DNA from: a bacterium
GTDB taxonomy: Bacteria > Zhuqueibacterota > QNDG01 > JAFGCO01
NCBI GenBank assembly: GCA_016932575.1
Contig: JAFGCO010000055.1
Location: forward strand, 248,001 to 312,000
Reading direction: 5' to 3'
Length of the DNA stretch: 64,000 nucleotides
The notes below the pieces were generated by a model. It was not told the DNA's origin and made no database searches. It was given only the letters and a program-made list of their open reading frames with translations. Numbering within the stretch: position 1 is the first letter of the stretch; every line of letters starts with the position of its first letter. Made by a program: the position numbers and the translations under genes. Below are positions 53,904 to 61,686 of this stretch, one piece after another.

Positions 53904-55502
53904 TTACGTCTTTACAATTGACGGTTTATTAATGGAATCCTTTGTCTTTCGGGGAATTGTAAAAGCAAATGTGCTCCCTTTCCCCAGTGCCGATTTAACC
54001 CAGATTTTACCGCCGCTGTTTTCAATGATTCTTTTGACAATGGTGAGTCCTATTCCCGTGCTTTCGATTTCATCTCTTGGTTTGAGTGTTTGGAAAATTT
54101 GAAATATTTTTTCGTGATATTTTGATTCTATTCCAGGACCGTTATCTGTTATACTGAATTTCCAGAAGCCATTATTTTTCCGGCAATTAATAGAAATGAT
54201 GCCCTGATCTTTATCCATATATTTGATTGCATTCCCGACCAGATTCTGGAATACTTGTTCGATGTATATTTTTTCATATTCGACGACAGGAAGCCTGGTT
54301 TTTTTTTGTATGCTGATATTTTTTGGAATTTCTAACAGGTCTGCCAGGTTATCAATCATTTGATTCATATCCACTTTTTGCTTTTCTTCTTTTATTCTTC
54401 CGACTTTTGTGTATTGTAATATCCCTTCAATGAACCTGTGCATGCGTTCAGTGCGATTTACCAGTAAATCCAATTGTTCTTTTCCGTCCTCATCAAACAA
54501 ACTGCGATAATCCAAAGCTATCCATTGAACGAGAGATCCAATGGCACGGAGTGGCGCTTTCAGATCATGGGACACAATATATGCGAAACTTCGCAGATCT
54601 TCATTTGCCGATTTCAGTTTGATCAGCAAGTCCTGCTGTCTGGATTCGATCTGTTTGCGGACGTCTATTTCGTTGGTTAACTGGGCATTGGATTTTGCTA
54701 ATTCCCGTGTTCTTTCTGCAACCCGTAATTCCAGTTCATTATGTATTTTATTAATATTATCAATCATATAATTAAATGAGTCTGCCAGGTTCTCGAATTC
54801 ATCTCCTGTATGGATATCCACCCTGACATCCTTTTTGCCCGATGTATATTGATTGGTGACTTTGTTCAATGTGTGAATCGGGTGGATAAGAGATCGGGTG
54901 AAAGCGATTGAGATCAGTAATCCATAAATAGAAAAAATGATAAACAGGATAAGCGATCGTTTATACAGATGCTTTACTGCTGCATTGATGGGATCTGTCG
55001 AAAGCCCGATATGGATCCAACCCCAGTCAATACCCGAATAGCTGAAAAAGTGAGAATAGTGAAAACATTCATGATTTTTCAATTCTGAAAATGTGATATA
55101 TGCTTTTTTCCTCAGTCTGGAATCAGGCACCCAGTCTCCTGCCAGCGTATCGATGGACCATGTATTGATCGTATGAATTAAGGAAAAACCATCATTCTTT
55201 GTGATCACAATATACTCTAACGATTTGCTGTCTTCTATTACATTGAGACAATGGTCGACAATGAAACTGTAATCCTCTAATATAATAGCATTGAAAGTTA
55301 CCTGACTGATTGAGGTTGCTATTCCCCTGGCTTCTGTTTCCATTCTGTCTATGATGATTTTTTTCTGAAATGGAATGATCGACCAGATATAAAGTCCCAG
55401 TACAAAAATAATAACCAGCCAGATGAAAAAGGCAAATTTAAAATTAATGCTTTTCAGATTAATTTTACTTTTGAGCCCGTCTATATTCTTAGATATATCC
55501 AT
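53904..55502 (-). CDS. Membrane histidine kinase with periplasmic sensor and HAMP
   Basis: 532 residues. Membrane helices at about 22-44 and 182-202 enclose a periplasmic sensor of about 135 residues (no recognised fold). HAMP at about 200-252, a coiled coil (to about 300), HisKA with H312 (YIVSHDLKAPLRAI), and HATPase (NLVGNAIKYM, TDNGPGIE, STGIGLTIVKRII). The kinase core is of the bacteriophytochrome type. It sits between two periplasmic binding proteins and a second kinase, so the sensor probably reads one of those proteins. Confidence 0.94.
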   Translation of the reverse strand: MDISKNIDGLKSKINLKSINFKFAFFIWLVIIFVLGLYIWSIIPFQKKIIIDRMETEARGIATSISQVTFNAIILEDYSFIVDHCLNVIEDSKSLEYIVITKNDGFSLIHTINTWSIDTLAGDWVPDSRLRKKAYITFSELKNHECFHYSHFFSYSGIDWGWIHIGLSTDPINAAVKHLYKRSLILFIIFSIYGLLISIAFTRSLIHPIHTLNKVTNQYTSGKKDVRVDIHTGDEFENLADSFNYMIDNINKIHNELELRVAERTRELAKSNAQLTNEIDVRKQIESRQQDLLIKLKSANEDLRSFAYIVSHDLKAPLRAIGSLVQWIALDYRSLFDEDGKEQLDLLVNRTERMHRFIEGILQYTKVGRIKEEKQKVDMNQMIDNLADLLEIPKNISIQKKTRLPVVEYEKIYIEQVFQNLVGNAIKYMDKDQGIISINCRKNNGFWKFSITDNGPGIESKYHEKIFQIFQTLKPRDEIESTGIGLTIVKRIIENSGGKIWVKSALGKGSTFAFTIPRKTKDSINKPSIVKT

Positions 55503-55525
55503 AATCTTTCATTGCATTCTTTTAT

Positions 55526-56437
55526 TTATTCATCTTTTAAAAAACGGTTATATCTTTTCAGTAATGTTCGGATGTTCTCCAGGTATTTTTCTCTATATGG
55601 AATCAATTCATTGAAACGGAACAATATTTGAAGTTGATCCGAGGTTTTATTTGCTGCCCATTTAAGAGCCAAAGATGTTAAATAATCTCTGGCTTCTTCA
55701 CTTAACTGTTCTGTATAGGTAAGAATGGTGGATATCATGAGTGAATCGGATGTAACAATTGGCATCAATTGAGTGTTGAGTTGCGGATTCAGTTCACTCA
55801 TCGTGTTAAATGCACCTTCCGTGATAATGCAGCAGTCCGTTTGTTTCATCAAAAGAGGAAAAATGACTTGGAATTCCCGTTCTTTTTTAATGACCTCGCT
55901 GAAGAACCGGTTGGATGGCGGTAGATCCGCCTCATACAGCATGACTTCAAGCCAGGTATCTATTAAGGACGGTGACGATTCCTGTTTTAGCACCAGTGAT
56001 TTGTCTGCCAGATCCTGAATTCCGACGAAATGACTGTCTTTTCGAGCAAGTAATACAAAACGGTCTGAAACAGATTCTTTAATTTTTGCACAAACAGCAG
56101 GATAAAGTTTTAGGGTTTGATTCAATTGGATATAATCAATGGGGGGTAGAGGTGCAATATTAATCCGGCCGTCAATCATCGCCTGAATCAATTTGTCCAA
56201 ATCATCATAGACATAAAACTCGGTTTTATAATACTCTTTATCAAGGAAATCCTCTGCCCATACTTTAATTGCGGCTTTAACATCCTGTTCGTTCACCTCC
56301 GGAAGTACCGATATTGGAAAACCAAAATTCAGTTGCACCGGGGAGGATGTGGTTTCACTTTGAGCAAGCCCCCTGATTGAAAGCGCCAGGACAAAAACAA
56401 AGAGAGCAATGATTTGAATGTATTGTTTTATAGACAT
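55526..56437 (-). CDS. PhnD-like periplasmic substrate-binding protein (paralogue A)
   Basis: 303 residues with a signal peptide (IALFVFVLALSIRGLAQ). The fold is PhnD/phosphate-phosphonate type: LNFGFPISVLPEVN, DDLDKLIQAMIDGRINIAPL (the usual RGEVDIA-type strand), ARKDSHFVGIQDLADKSLVL and TDCCIITEGAFNTM. The C-terminus (FRFNELIPYREKYLENIRTLL) is like the partner gene. There is no ABC permease or ATPase nearby, so it is likely a sensor component. Confidence 0.85.
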   Translation of the reverse strand: MSIKQYIQIIALFVFVLALSIRGLAQSETTSSPVQLNFGFPISVLPEVNEQDVKAAIKVWAEDFLDKEYYKTEFYVYDDLDKLIQAMIDGRINIAPLPPIDYIQLNQTLKLYPAVCAKIKESVSDRFVLLARKDSHFVGIQDLADKSLVLKQESSPSLIDTWLEVMLYEADLPPSNRFFSEVIKKEREFQVIFPLLMKQTDCCIITEGAFNTMSELNPQLNTQLMPIVTSDSLMISTILTYTEQLSEEARDYLTSLALKWAANKTSDQLQILFRFNELIPYREKYLENIRTLLKRYNRFLKDE

Positions 56438-56456
56438 GTTTACGATTATCCGCTAT

Positions 56457-57410
56457 TTAGTAATTCAGAGTCTGATATTGCTTAATGACCTCGAATGTGT
56501 CGTGCAAATAGGCATCTTCATAGGGTAAAAAATCATCGATATCAAATAACTCCATTAACTGTTCCCCTCCGGTCGTTTGTTTCATATTCAATAATGTCTC
56601 TTCTATCAAACTGCGGTTGTCATGTTCATCTGTTAATGATCTGTTTAGACAGAGCACACCGTTAACGAAGCCCGGGGATTCTTCGATGATTGTTATGTCC
56701 TTTGCAATCTGTGGATTCATTTCCTTGAGGACCTCAAAAGTCTGTTTCTGTACCAGGCAGACATCTGATTTGCAGAAAAAAACCCGCATGACCGCTTGTT
56801 CAGGTCGTTGGATCATGTCGATTTGCGAGAAAAAGGAGCTGACAGATGGAAGATGGTTTTCATTGAGCAGCGAATTCAGCCAGTAGGTGGGCAAATCTGA
56901 TTCAACCCAGACACTGAGAATTAAAGTTTTATTTGCAAGGGCCTTCAATCCGGATCCCGGCATATCCCTCCTCGCACAGAGGACATAATGTTCATATATT
57001 TCATCCTTCTCGATTTCGATCAGAAAAGGATCCACAATATTTTGTTCAATCAGTTCCGGCAAATCCTCGGACAACACAGTGATGAGATCCAGCTTTTTCG
57101 CTTTTAAATCAGCTATGATTTCATCATTATTTTCATAAATGATGGTTGTTAATTGGACGTTTTTTTTCATTTCCTGTACGGTTTTAAGGGTGATCAGATG
57201 CGCTGCCGCTGCTGCATCCCGAATATCCACATTATAAAATACTTTTTTTGAAAATCCGATCTCAAGATTTAAGATATTATCGGTCGCTTCTTCTGAGCAG
57301 TTGATTGATGAAATAAACTTTACTTCTGATCTCTTGGTCGTCATATTCTGGGCAGAAGCGATGACACCTGTTATCATCAGTAGAAAGCAGCTTATTCTAA
57401 TTTGTATCAA
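56457..57410 (-). CDS. PhnD-like periplasmic substrate-binding protein (paralogue B)
   Basis: 317 residues with a signal peptide (ISCFLLMITGVIASAQ). Same fold as the neighbouring gene: KKLDLITVLSEDLPELIEQN, LIIEIEKDEIYE-like strand, MPGSGLKALANKTLIL and SDVCLVQKQTFEVLKEMNPQ. The end, FDIDDFLPYEDAYLHDTFEVIKQY, parallels paralogue A. It starts at TTG 57410 with GAGGAA upstream and overlaps the TolC gene by 14 bases. Confidence 0.82.
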   Translation of the reverse strand: MIQIRISCFLLMITGVIASAQNMTTKRSEVKFISSINCSEEATDNILNLEIGFSKKVFYNVDIRDAAAAAHLITLKTVQEMKKNVQLTTIIYENNDEIIADLKAKKLDLITVLSEDLPELIEQNIVDPFLIEIEKDEIYEHYVLCARRDMPGSGLKALANKTLILSVWVESDLPTYWLNSLLNENHLPSVSSFFSQIDMIQRPEQAVMRVFFCKSDVCLVQKQTFEVLKEMNPQIAKDITIIEESPGFVNGVLCLNRSLTDEHDNRSLIEETLLNMKQTTGGEQLMELFDIDDFLPYEDAYLHDTFEVIKQYQTLNY

Positions 57411-58830
57411 GCGTATTCCTCTTTATGAAATCGGTTACTTGTTCGGCCAGCAAATATTCAAGGTCTGTCCTGATCCGATAATGATCATAAAGCGATTTCT
57501 CTAATTTTGCCTTCATCAGTGCTTCAATGATCTGTGCTTCGATTAAATCCTTTTCGGTTAAGATTTCTATCCGGTAGGCGCGCTTTACCAGTTCGAGATT
57601 TTCCGATGCAGTCGCATACACCTCCTTCGAAATCTCAACGCCCTCCTGGGCTGCCATGAGTTGGAAAAAATGACTCTGCACCATCAGTGTCAGCCCCTGC
57701 TTAAAAAGCGTATATTGATGGCGCAACTGCGTGGCCCGGCTTCGAACTTCCTGAACTTTATTTTTATAGCGGAATCCATTGAAAAAAGAATAATTGAGTC
57801 CCAGACCAATCAGCCAGAGCTGTTTATTTTCAGGGGTCATCATGCCATAATTATATTTATTAAAAAGCCGTGTATGCTGACCCACAAGACCTATATGAGG
57901 ATACAGATACCCCTTGCTCTCCTTCAATTTTTGATCAAAGACACTACTTGCAAGTTGAATTGTCTTTAACTCCAGATTCTCTGACAGCATCCGGTGAACA
58001 TATGAATCAAGATCCTGACTCAACGCCTGGTGGGGAATCACATTCTCAGCCAGTTTAATGGGCTCATTCCAGGGAAGGCCGATGCTGAATTTCAGGGCCG
58101 CCTCAGCGAGTTTATTGCTCTTCTGAAGTTCAACAATCAGCATCTTCACATTATCCACAATCAGTTTGTTTTTCAGATAATCCGTTTTCTTTACCCGGCC
58201 TGAACCGTTTTTGTATAAGGACTCCGTTAAATCCAGGGTTGCGTTCAGACGGTCGAAGGCCTCCTGGCCGATGTCAGTCAGATGATTCGTCAGTACGACT
58301 GCGTAATAATATTTTTTCACATCGCGAGTGATTTCATTCCGGGTTTTCTGTATGTCATTTTGAGCGATTTGAACCCCCAGGGCTGCCTGATTTTTCAAAG
58401 CAGATACAATGCCGCCGGTATACAGCGGCATTGTCAGTTTTAAAGAAGCAGTCAGATTCTGATTATCCATTAATTTGATATGTTGTTCCGCAACAGTAAA
58501 ATCCATATCAGGCAGGTTGATACTGGATTTGGGGAAGATAAAGGTGGGTTCTTCATCTGTGACCGAGTAATAAGCAGAAGCGCTTAATTGAGGCCAATAG
58601 GCAGAAAGGGCTTGTTTTTTCTGTGCCTCGGCGATATTTAAGGATTCCAGGGCGATCCGTTGTTTCACATGATGCTCAAGTGCCATCTCAATACAGTCAT
58701 CAAGAGTATAATAATGCAAAGTCTCTCCGGGGATTTTCTCAATCATTTGTGCATTGAGCATGACGATCCGGACTGACAATAAAATCGTTGAGGTTAACAA
58801 AACAACATTATCGCGAATACCTGAGCACAT
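57397..58830 (-). CDS. TolC family outer-membrane protein
   Basis: 477 residues with a signal peptide-like N-terminus. OEP repeat features: YTLDDCIEMALEHHVKQRIALESLNIAEAQKKQALSAYWPQLSA, in pieces, the common TolC start, and a second repeat around ELKTIQLASSVFDQKLKESKGYLYPHIGLVG. The rest is long helices. Such proteins form the outer-membrane channel for tripartite efflux or type I secretion, but no membrane-fusion or pump gene is adjacent. GGAGA precedes the ATG. First gene of the operon with two binding proteins and two kinases. Confidence 0.9.
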   Translation of the reverse strand: MCSGIRDNVVLLTSTILLSVRIVMLNAQMIEKIPGETLHYYTLDDCIEMALEHHVKQRIALESLNIAEAQKKQALSAYWPQLSASAYYSVTDEEPTFIFPKSSINLPDMDFTVAEQHIKLMDNQNLTASLKLTMPLYTGGIVSALKNQAALGVQIAQNDIQKTRNEITRDVKKYYYAVVLTNHLTDIGQEAFDRLNATLDLTESLYKNGSGRVKKTDYLKNKLIVDNVKMLIVELQKSNKLAEAALKFSIGLPWNEPIKLAENVIPHQALSQDLDSYVHRMLSENLELKTIQLASSVFDQKLKESKGYLYPHIGLVGQHTRLFNKYNYGMMTPENKQLWLIGLGLNYSFFNGFRYKNKVQEVRSRATQLRHQYTLFKQGLTLMVQSHFFQLMAAQEGVEISKEVYATASENLELVKRAYRIEILTEKDLIEAQIIEALMKAKLEKSLYDHYRIRTDLEYLLAEQVTDFIKRNTLDTN

Positions 58831-59470
58831 CCTTTTTTCTCCGATTGATACACACCAGATCCCTGTGTCTTACATACAACATCGATGATGATTGTGAAAT
58901 TCGATTTTTATTCATTACCCATAGCGTTAAGCATCATTTCAACATATTGGCATACTTCAATGAATCGGATATTCACAACAATTATGCCATTGTAACATCA
59001 GTTATATTCATATGACGAAAATGTCTTTTTTTTGACTTTTATATGATGAATTACAAGACCGGCAGTTATAGTGTTAAGTATAATATGAATATCATATTAG
59101 GCGGGCATTTCTGATAACTAAATTTTGCTGTGATTCAATCAAAAAATACATGATGCTTGTCCAAATCTGAATGAAAAAATTTATCATATTTCGATATGAA
59201 ATGAAAGATCACAGTGTCGTTACATGCATAAATTCATATATTTATACAATCGTTCAGATGGTGCTTGAAGAGATACTTTACAACATATTAAATGCTTGTT
59301 GAAAAACATCTCAGAAGGGATCGTATGATGAATACATACCCTCTTCATTGAAGATGCATTGTCAATTTTCAGTAATTATCCTTTTAATAATAAAATTGTC
59401 TTACTCCGTATTAAGGTCCTATTTCCGCATCATTCATATATCTGATTCTCACGTTTTCATGGATCTTGGC
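58831..59470. other. 640-base gene-free region upstream of the TolC operon
   Basis: AT-rich with no supported coding region. It contains repeated TCATAT/ATATGA strings: a perfect TAATATGA-ATA-TCATATTA at 59081-59099, CATAT-TTCG-ATATG at 59185-59198, and further single copies near 59010 and 59041. These may be operator sites. A single ATTGTAAC lies at 58989-58996. The left end carries the TolC ribosome site (GGAGA). Confidence 0.5.
59081..59099. promoter_or_regulatory. TAATATGA-N3-TCATATTA palindrome upstream of the TolC operon
   Basis: A perfect 8-bp inverted repeat with 3 central bases, about 250 bases upstream of the TolC start. Dyad symmetry of this size suits a dimeric regulator. The AT-rich context means chance is possible. 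Confidence 0.4.
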
Positions 59471-61672
59471 CTATTCATCTTCCATTTTAACCTCAGTTGA
59501 CAAATGCCGGAACCAGTTCAGGTAAAGTCCCACAGAAAGAACCGCAAGGATGCCCAGTAGAACAAAAAGGGTATTCCACGCTTTCATGATCAGCATCATC
59601 ATGGTGAGAAAAAGCACGACCTGCCAGGGTACGGCGAAAAATGTGCTGATAATATCCCTGCGGTTCTCTTTGTTGATATGTTCACGAATCGTTGGAGAGA
59701 TCTGATTTCGTATAGGATTCCAGAATCCGAAAGGCCGTGTGGTTTTGTAAAACTGATCGAGCACTTTTTTTTCTGTCGGTCTGGTCAGATATGTTCCCAG
59801 AATCGTGCCCACCAGAGAAAATCCGCTGGCAAAGCTGAATGACACATACTCGGGTACCCCGGGAAATACCAGACGCTGCACCACGGCCGCAATCATGCCG
59901 GCGGCCATGCCCAGGGCATAGCCATATCCGTTCATGCGCCACCAGTACCAGCGGAGCAGCGTGGGGATAATCATACCCGCGCCGATGCTCATGGTGATCC
60001 ATCCCCAGATTTCATTGATATTTCGGATGGTCAGGCTGAACAAGAGGCCAAGAATAACAATCAGAACCGAGGCCCAGCGGCTGTGTTTCATTAAGGTCTT
60101 TTGAGATGCCCGTGGATTAATATAGGCCTGATAAATATCCTTTACCCAGTATGCGGCACCGGCATTCACTGTGGAGTCGAAGGTGGACATGGCTGCGGCC
60201 ATCAGACCAGCCACCAGAAATCCCTTGATCCCGATGGGGACCAGCTTGTTGACGACTACCGGCAGCACTTTTTCCGGATCGCTGATTACGCCCTGCTGCG
60301 ATCCCAGGGCAATGCCCATGATGGCAATGGCTGTAATAAAGGGCCACCGAAAACTCAGCAGAAAGGTCCAGAACAGAGACAGAAGTCCGGCTTCCCGGTC
60401 ACTTCTGGATGCGTAAAATCGTTGAATCATGTATTGGGATGTGCCGCCGCATCCCTCAATGGTCACCTTGACCAGATAGAAGAAAATGGCGATACCGAAC
60501 AGATTGTACACGGAATACATTGAATCTTTCGGAAACGCCAGCTTCCAGGGAGGCAGGGGATGGGACCAGGCTTCCCGCGTGGTCTGGATGGCCTGAAACG
60601 TGCCGTCTTTCATGGGTACGGAAATAAAAAAGGTATCCGGCAATCCGAATTTTGTTAATGCGGTAATGCATATAAATATCAGGGTTCCGAAAATCAGCAC
60701 CCCCTGAAACACATCCGTCCAGACCACTCCGTACAAACCACTTGCCACCGTATACAGCATGGCCAGGAAGATCATCAGCAGGGCTGCCAGAAACTGGGCT
60801 TTGAGTATGATCCGGTAAGACACGGATTTAAAATAAAACCCATCCAGTTCCTGATAAACGTTTGTCAGCCGGGTTAAATCACCGTCCAGCATGCCTTGCC
60901 CAAGTTCCGGTTTTTCGTATGTAATCGAGGACATCAATGACCGGAGGGCTGTTCCGAATTCCCGAATTTCCCTGTCCAGTTTTGAAAGTCCGGTGACATT
61001 CCCGGGCTGGTTCCTGACCTGTTCCCAGGCTTCCCGGAGTTCGCGGCCTGCGGTGGAAAGCATTTTTTGTTCCGGTAATTGGATGATTTGTGTCTGAATT
61101 TCATAATCCACAACCATGCTGTGATATGTCATGTCGTTTATAAATGTATCCATACGGACAGATTCGGATACGTCCAGGGGATTTTCGATACGCCCGAGAT
61201 CGGGGATGTGCAGAAAAGTACTGACAAATTTTCCGGAACCGACCGCCATATAGGTGATCATGGCGCAGGTGACTACAATCACGGCGACGGCAGTAACAAT
61301 ACGGGCCGTGTTCCCCTCCTTTCCGGAGCCGAATCGGAACCGCATCCATTCGGCCATGGTCATGACCTGGGCGCGTCTGTTCCATTTGCCCATGAAAATC
61401 ATCAGAAAGGCCATGATCAGGGTGACGCCGCCTCGTATTTCCAGAAACAGACCGGCTGCACCCAGGGCGAACACCCAGGCCGTATTGATCATGGTGCCGG
61501 CTACGTCCATGTTGGATGCCATGCCCGATGCGCCCAGCGCCCACCATGGTAATCCCCGGTTTCCAAGGAAATAGGAATCGATACCCGCGGATGCCTTCTT
61601 TTGCAGTATCATGCCCACAAAAACGATCAGGCCAAGATAAATGATGATTATGATATAATCAAGCGCAGCCAT
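59471..61672 (-). CDS. Large sodium:solute symporter (SSS family)
   Basis: 733 residues, longer than typical SSS transporters (about 500-600). The N-terminus (SAGIDSYFLGNRGLPWWALGASGMASNMDVAGT) has the Na+ site pattern, and AMSTFDSTVNAGAAYWVKDIY and LYGVVWTDVFQGVLIF are family motifs. A hydrophilic insert of about 110-130 residues (about 145-270) lies between helices 4 and 5. It is on the same strand as, and 14 bases after, the TIM-barrel gene, so it likely imports sugars released by that protein. Confidence 0.9.
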   Translation of the reverse strand: MAALDYIIIIIYLGLIVFVGMILQKKASAGIDSYFLGNRGLPWWALGASGMASNMDVAGTMINTAWVFALGAAGLFLEIRGGVTLIMAFLMIFMGKWNRRAQVMTMAEWMRFRFGSGKEGNTARIVTAVAVIVVTCAMITYMAVGSGKFVSTFLHIPDLGRIENPLDVSESVRMDTFINDMTYHSMVVDYEIQTQIIQLPEQKMLSTAGRELREAWEQVRNQPGNVTGLSKLDREIREFGTALRSLMSSITYEKPELGQGMLDGDLTRLTNVYQELDGFYFKSVSYRIILKAQFLAALLMIFLAMLYTVASGLYGVVWTDVFQGVLIFGTLIFICITALTKFGLPDTFFISVPMKDGTFQAIQTTREAWSHPLPPWKLAFPKDSMYSVYNLFGIAIFFYLVKVTIEGCGGTSQYMIQRFYASRSDREAGLLSLFWTFLLSFRWPFITAIAIMGIALGSQQGVISDPEKVLPVVVNKLVPIGIKGFLVAGLMAAAMSTFDSTVNAGAAYWVKDIYQAYINPRASQKTLMKHSRWASVLIVILGLLFSLTIRNINEIWGWITMSIGAGMIIPTLLRWYWWRMNGYGYALGMAAGMIAAVVQRLVFPGVPEYVSFSFASGFSLVGTILGTYLTRPTEKKVLDQFYKTTRPFGFWNPIRNQISPTIREHINKENRRDIISTFFAVPWQVVLFLTMMMLIMKAWNTLFVLLGILAVLSVGLYLNWFRHLSTEVKMEDE

Positions 61673-61686
61673 GTTACCTCCCTGTT

